From Oligoflexia bacterium (lineage in GTDB: Bacteria; Bdellovibrionota; UBA1018; CAIMNF01): DNA of 25,114 nt. This document shows positions 22,036-25,114 of the stretch, piece by piece; within the stretch, counting starts at the first letter, position 1, and each line of letters begins with the position of its first letter. The position numbers were made by a program, and so were the translations under genes. The notes beneath the pieces are model-generated. The model saw nothing but the letters and a program-made list of their open reading frames with translations, was not told the origin of the DNA and ran no database searches. The stretch is taken from positions 1 to 25,114 of the forward strand of contig CAIMNF010000520.1 of NCBI GenBank assembly GCA_903842755.1, given 5' to 3'.

Positions 22036-22685
22036 TTCTTTTTTACTGCCGTAAAGGCTTGATTAATCAAGGGGGGCAAATCTTCAAAAAAATCCCCTTT
22101 TCTGAAATTAACGGAAGCGGGAAATTCTCCGTTGCTTGAGATCGACTTGAAAAAATTCCTTAAGCGAACGACGGGACCTGCGACTCGGTTCGACAAAATT
22201 AACGTGGAAAAACCGGTCACTCCGATACTTAACACCAAAGCAATGGCCAAATTAATCAGCAAGTTGCGGAGCTGCATGCTGAGCATTTGGGTAAAAAGGT
22301 TTTGAGCGGGCAAGCGAGTGCTTCGCACCAGATTTTCGAGGTAAACATGGCTGCGAACCACTTGAAACGCAACGAAGCTAAACATAATAAAGGTCACGGC
22401 AGAGTTGAGAAAGATCAGGGTCAATTGAAACTTGGGGTAAACCAGATACTTACGTTTCCAAAAGGGAGGTCGAACGCCGCTTCCCTGCGGGTCCACCTGC
22501 GAGAACGGTGCTCCGCCTGGGCCTGCGGACTCATTCCCGCGCTTGATCCCACCCGGTACTCCTCGTTGCGGCCCAAGTTTGGCTCCTCCAAGTGCTCCGC
22601 CTCCCGGTCCGGGCGCAAGGCCAGGCCTTCGTTGGGGACCCGAAGCCGGTTTTGGAGCCATTGGCCTAGGGGGCTTTTCACTCAT
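22023..22685 (-). CDS. Two-helix inner-membrane protein with HAMP-like domain
   Basis: 220 residues. The first 75 are Pro/Gly/Arg-rich, predicted disordered and cytoplasmic (no signal peptide). Two hydrophobic helices follow (TLIFLNSAVTFIMFSFVAF and LLINLAIALVLSIGVTGFST), with a loop of about 35 residues between them that would be periplasmic. After helix 2 comes RVAGPVVRLRNFFKSISSNG... FRKGDFFEDLPPLINQAF, which matches the HAMP/P-type linker of chemoreceptor-like proteins ('.IAGPI.RL...L..I..G'). No kinase, cyclase or methyl-accepting output domain follows, so any signal must pass to another protein; the coiled-coil protein encoded just upstream is the natural candidate. Coupling: ATGA overlap with the upstream gene and a 13-base overlap with the RCC1 gene. 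Confidence 0.75.
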   Translation of the reverse strand: MSEKPPRPMAPKPASGPQRRPGLAPGPGGGALGGAKLGPQRGVPGGIKRGNESAGPGGAPFSQVDPQGSGVRPPFWKRKYLVYPKFQLTLIFLNSAVTFIMFSFVAFQVVRSHVYLENLVRSTRLPAQNLFTQMLSMQLRNLLINLAIALVLSIGVTGFSTLILSNRVAGPVVRLRNFFKSISSNGEFPASVNFRKGDFFEDLPPLINQAFTAVKKKWHR

Positions 22686-23863
22686 TCGCGAACCTCAGGC
22701 TGCGCGCGCGGCTCGGTACCTTTGATTTGCTCACGGTAATCTTTCAAATAAGTTTCCGCCTCGTTGGCTACTTTTTTCAAGTCGTTCTTTTGGGCCTTCA
22801 GTAACTCTAAAATCATGACCAAATCTTCTTTATCTTCTTCGCCCGTACCTTTACCTTCCAGAGGAGTGTCGGTTCCCGAGTTAATGACATTTTGAATCGC
22901 GTTAATATCTTCGGTCTTTACATCGATGAGATTCTCTAACGTATCATTTGCCTCAATCACTTTTAGCTCTTCGCGAATGCGATCTTGCGCCTTCGATTGC
23001 TCCTGAATGTTTTTTACGGTCTCACTCATTCGGTCGTCAAAAATAGTAATTTTCTCATTGAGCTTGGCCGTGTGTTCAATCATCGCACGGATCTCGCCCT
23101 TCACTAGCTTAAATTCAGCCCGATGATTTTGGATCTGTTGATACGCGTCCCGAATCATTTCTTCAATATTTCGTGCTTGAACTTCTACCTCGATAAATTT
23201 TTGGGTCGTTTCGGCAAAAGACTTTTCAATTCGAGCCACTTCTCCTCGATTCGCTTCGGTGATTTTTTGAGTCGAAAGTGAAATTCCTCTCACCGCTTCC
23301 ACATCCGTCAGCATTTCATTTTGTTTGGTAATCATGTGCTCGATGGACGAAAGAACCCCTAGCCGCTGATCCAGTTGTCGCTCTACGCGCTCAAAGAAGG
23401 TCACCAAGAGCGAAAAAATCTTTTCTTGGTAAAAAATCTGATCATTCTTTCGGACTTCAACATTTCTCGCCTCAAGGTCCCGTGAATGCTCGGTCAGTGA
23501 ATCAACCGCCTCTTGCGAACGCTGGCTTTGTTGATAAACTCCGCGTAAAGTATTTTGCATCATCTCGAAGGCTTGCGTAAGGGACTTCTCCATTTGTGCC
23601 TGGACGAGCGTATTTTGCTTTTGGGTCTCGGCAATCGCAGGTCTCAAAATAGATTTTATTTCGGAAGAAATTTGTTCTGCAATTAATTGGGTATTGATTT
23701 GATTAGGCTTCGCACCTTGTTCCGCTTCTTCAAGCTTTGCAATGAGGTGCCTATTTTGAACTTTAAGCGCGTTAATTTCCTGCTCTTTGACCCAGATCTT
23801 TTGTTGAGCTTCAAATTCTTTTTGATCTGGCTTTCGCTTTAAATCACTTACTTCTTGATTCAT
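22682..23863 (-). CDS. Soluble coiled-coil protein, function unknown
   Basis: 393 residues from the ATG at 23863, which has GGAGGG at a proper distance upstream; the in-frame ATG at 23878 overlaps that site and is rejected. There is no signal peptide or hydrophobic helix. Almost the whole chain is heptad-like, rich in Glu, Lys, Gln and Ile/Leu, broken by a Gly/Asp-rich hinge near 340-350 (GTDTPLEGKGTGEEDKED). The central part (KIFSLLVTFFERVERQLDQR) is the most hydrophobic and may form a dimer core. The sequence style resembles the signalling helices of chemoreceptors, without the conserved hairpin tip, so it could be a cytoplasmic partner for the HAMP protein whose start overlaps its stop by ATGA. 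It is the promoter-proximal gene of the cluster. Confidence 0.75.
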   Translation of the reverse strand: MNQEVSDLKRKPDQKEFEAQQKIWVKEQEINALKVQNRHLIAKLEEAEQGAKPNQINTQLIAEQISSEIKSILRPAIAETQKQNTLVQAQMEKSLTQAFEMMQNTLRGVYQQSQRSQEAVDSLTEHSRDLEARNVEVRKNDQIFYQEKIFSLLVTFFERVERQLDQRLGVLSSIEHMITKQNEMLTDVEAVRGISLSTQKITEANRGEVARIEKSFAETTQKFIEVEVQARNIEEMIRDAYQQIQNHRAEFKLVKGEIRAMIEHTAKLNEKITIFDDRMSETVKNIQEQSKAQDRIREELKVIEANDTLENLIDVKTEDINAIQNVINSGTDTPLEGKGTGEEDKEDLVMILELLKAQKNDLKKVANEAETYLKDYREQIKGTEPRAQPEVRE

Positions 23864-23870
23864 GCCCGGT

Positions 23871-23876
23871 CCCTCC
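23871..23876 (-). promoter_or_regulatory. Shine-Dalgarno site of the coiled-coil gene
   Basis: GGAGGG on the minus strand, seven bases before the ATG ending at 23863. It decides that start over the ATG at 23878, which it overlaps. Confidence 0.65.
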
Positions 23877-23928
23877 ATAGACGTTGGCCTACAATTTTAT
23901 CTTTTCATAGGTTAAGACCCGAGTCAAA

Positions 23929-25114
23929 ATGAACCTCATGCGCTCTATTTATTTTAAAATGTTTTTGTCGAAATTCACCGTCAAAATTCTGATTCTTACA
24001 CAAAGCTTGTTCATGTTCCCTTACGCCGAAGCAAAATTCGACTTGCCCGACTGTCCGTCAAAATCGGAACGTTTTTATTCTCCGGATTCTGGAAAACCGC
24101 TTTGGGTAGGGTGCAAAGACCAAGATGGTCTGTACCAAGGATTACTGTTTCAATACTCGAATCAAGGCGAGCTTATTCGAATTGCGGGAGTGAAGAACTC
24201 CCGGCGAGAGGGCAAAGAGATTCGGTTTGGCCGAAGTGGGGTTCTCGAAGAACGCCATTATACCCAAGGCCACTTAAACCAGGCCTCATTCCTTTTTAAA
24301 ACAGATACCCTTGTTGGGCGGGTGATTCCCGATGGCTTTTCAAAAACGGCGTGGGCCGCCTTTCTTCAGACAAGCGAAGTGTCCCTTCTCAAGGAGTGGC
24401 TCAAACAAGCGCCCTTTTCTACCTTAGAATTCAAAAACGGTCGCGTTTCGGAGGCTTTTTTTGGCGGTAAGCTTTACCACTTTACGTTAACGCCGGACGG
24501 GCGGCTTTATAGTGCGGATTACCCCGACTTAAAGGGCAACCCCCTCCCTGATCCCGAACCCCTGTGGATTTTAAATGCGGAAGACCTAAAAAGAGCCCTG
24601 ACACCAGGCTTTGGAAGCTGCAAGCAGTACGCGGGGCCCATCGGACGTTTTGTTCGAAACTATGAACATTTGCTCTATAAACGAGAAGCAAAAGAACAAA
24701 ACCACGTCGATAAGCTGAAAGAAATGCGGGATCGTTTTATTCGCTTTTGTTTTCCGGAAGAGTTGATGGAGAACTTAGGTACTCTTGAATGCGCCCCGCT
24801 TCTGCCCTCCTCACGACCTGCCCGTCACTGCGCGTTCGCCTATAGTGATCAAATGAGAATCCCCTATGACCCCAAATATTTTCGGTTTGAATTTACGTTG
24901 AAACATTCCCCGGAAGATTTCGTAGAAGATTTAAGAGTAAATGGCTTATCGAAGTTTCTGAGCAAACCCGAATTGGACGAAGACATTCTTACGGGGCCGG
25001 ATCAGTACCAAATTAAGTTAAAAAAATCGGCCGCGGGCCTTCGTTTTCGGGTGTTAGAAAAGTCTTTTACCGGCGACAAACCCGCAACCGATGAAGATTG
25101 GTGGCGGTGGAAAG
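23929..25114 (+). CDS. Secreted protein with MORN/YwqK-like repeats (partial, runs off right edge)
   Basis: 395 codons are open from the ATG at 23929 to the end of the window with no stop. A basic-hydrophobic leader (KFTVKILILTQSLFMFPYAEA) acts as signal peptide; later in-frame ATGs at 23938 and 23959 are also possible starts. Residues of roughly 67-120 show a repeat like MORN or YwqK-type 'antitoxin' repeats: GLYQGLLFQYSNQGELIRIA, then KNSRREGKEIRFGRSGVLEE. The rest, including several Cys residues (GCKDQ, GSCKQY, RFCFPEE, LECAPLL, RHCAFAY), is not recognised. Cys pairs may form disulfides after export. It is divergent from the coiled-coil gene with 65 bases between them. Confidence 0.7.
   Translation, partial: MNLMRSIYFKMFLSKFTVKILILTQSLFMFPYAEAKFDLPDCPSKSERFYSPDSGKPLWVGCKDQDGLYQGLLFQYSNQGELIRIAGVKNSRREGKEIRFGRSGVLEERHYTQGHLNQASFLFKTDTLVGRVIPDGFSKTAWAAFLQTSEVSLLKEWLKQAPFSTLEFKNGRVSEAFFGGKLYHFTLTPDGRLYSADYPDLKGNPLPDPEPLWILNAEDLKRALTPGFGSCKQYAGPIGRFVRNYEHLLYKREAKEQNHVDKLKEMRDRFIRFCFPEELMENLGTLECAPLLPSSRPARHCAFAYSDQMRIPYDPKYFRFEFTLKHSPEDFVEDLRVNGLSKFLSKPELDEDILTGPDQYQIKLKKSAAGLRFRVLEKSFTGDKPATDEDWWRWK

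Noticed and set aside
23884..23935. Promoter hexamers in the divergent gap beside the coiled-coil gene (TTGACT on the minus strand, TTGGCC on the plus strand)
   Set aside because: Neither has a convincing -10 at 16-18 bases; the possible TAAAAT is 22 bases from TTGACT.
1..25114. tRNA genes, CRISPR arrays, insertion sequences, attachment sites
   Set aside because: Reading both strands I saw no cloverleaf with a TTCGAAT-type arm, no spaced repeat arrays, no transposase motifs and no terminal inverted repeats.

Overview
The window looks like chromosomal DNA of a Gram-negative bacterium, most likely a Bdellovibrio-like member of the Bdellovibrionota/Oligoflexia. The supporting signs are inferential: many exported and lipobox-bearing proteins, LPS-core heptose synthesis, a mitochondrial-type citrate synthase, a type III glutamine synthetase, a DksA-type regulator, and compact gene packing with many 4-base ATGA overlaps. 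I see no tRNA, rRNA, CRISPR array, insertion sequence or phage module. Most of the window is ordinary core and envelope chromosome.

Left part (1-4874). A 5'-truncated-by-window lytic transglycosylase on the minus strand starts head-to-head with a plus-strand run of five closely packed genes: a short family-5 solute-binding protein, rsmE (16S rRNA m3U1498 methyltransferase), an RDD-family membrane protein with a long disordered N-terminus, rfaE2 (heptose-1-phosphate adenylyltransferase) and an exported START/SRPBCC-like protein. A four-helix membrane protein of unknown function converges on them.

Middle part (4974-16023). A LysM lipoprotein and a deoxynucleoside kinase lie on the minus strand. 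On the plus strand are citrate synthase and a GT-C-type membrane glycosyltransferase that carries an in-frame TAA about 100 codons before its natural end. Next come a DksA-like zinc-finger protein, a divergent TPR/outer-membrane protein pair, a 57-residue lipoprotein resembling LptM, an RlmL-like rRNA methyltransferase and glnN. The 3' region of glnN holds several hairpins and a very strong intrinsic terminator.

Right part (16024-23863). Six minus-strand genes follow one another. In transcription order the first four are translationally coupled: a soluble coiled-coil protein, a two-helix HAMP-type membrane protein, an RCC1-repeat lipoprotein with exactly 14 cysteine-paired repeats, and an ArnT-like GT-C glycosyltransferase. 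A good sigma70-type promoter then precedes an exported M14 metallocarboxypeptidase and a GT2 glycosyltransferase. The coupled four-gene set spans cytoplasm, inner membrane and cell surface or periplasm and is the best candidate here for an undescribed system. At the right edge a plus-strand secreted protein with MORN/YwqK-like repeats runs out of the window.
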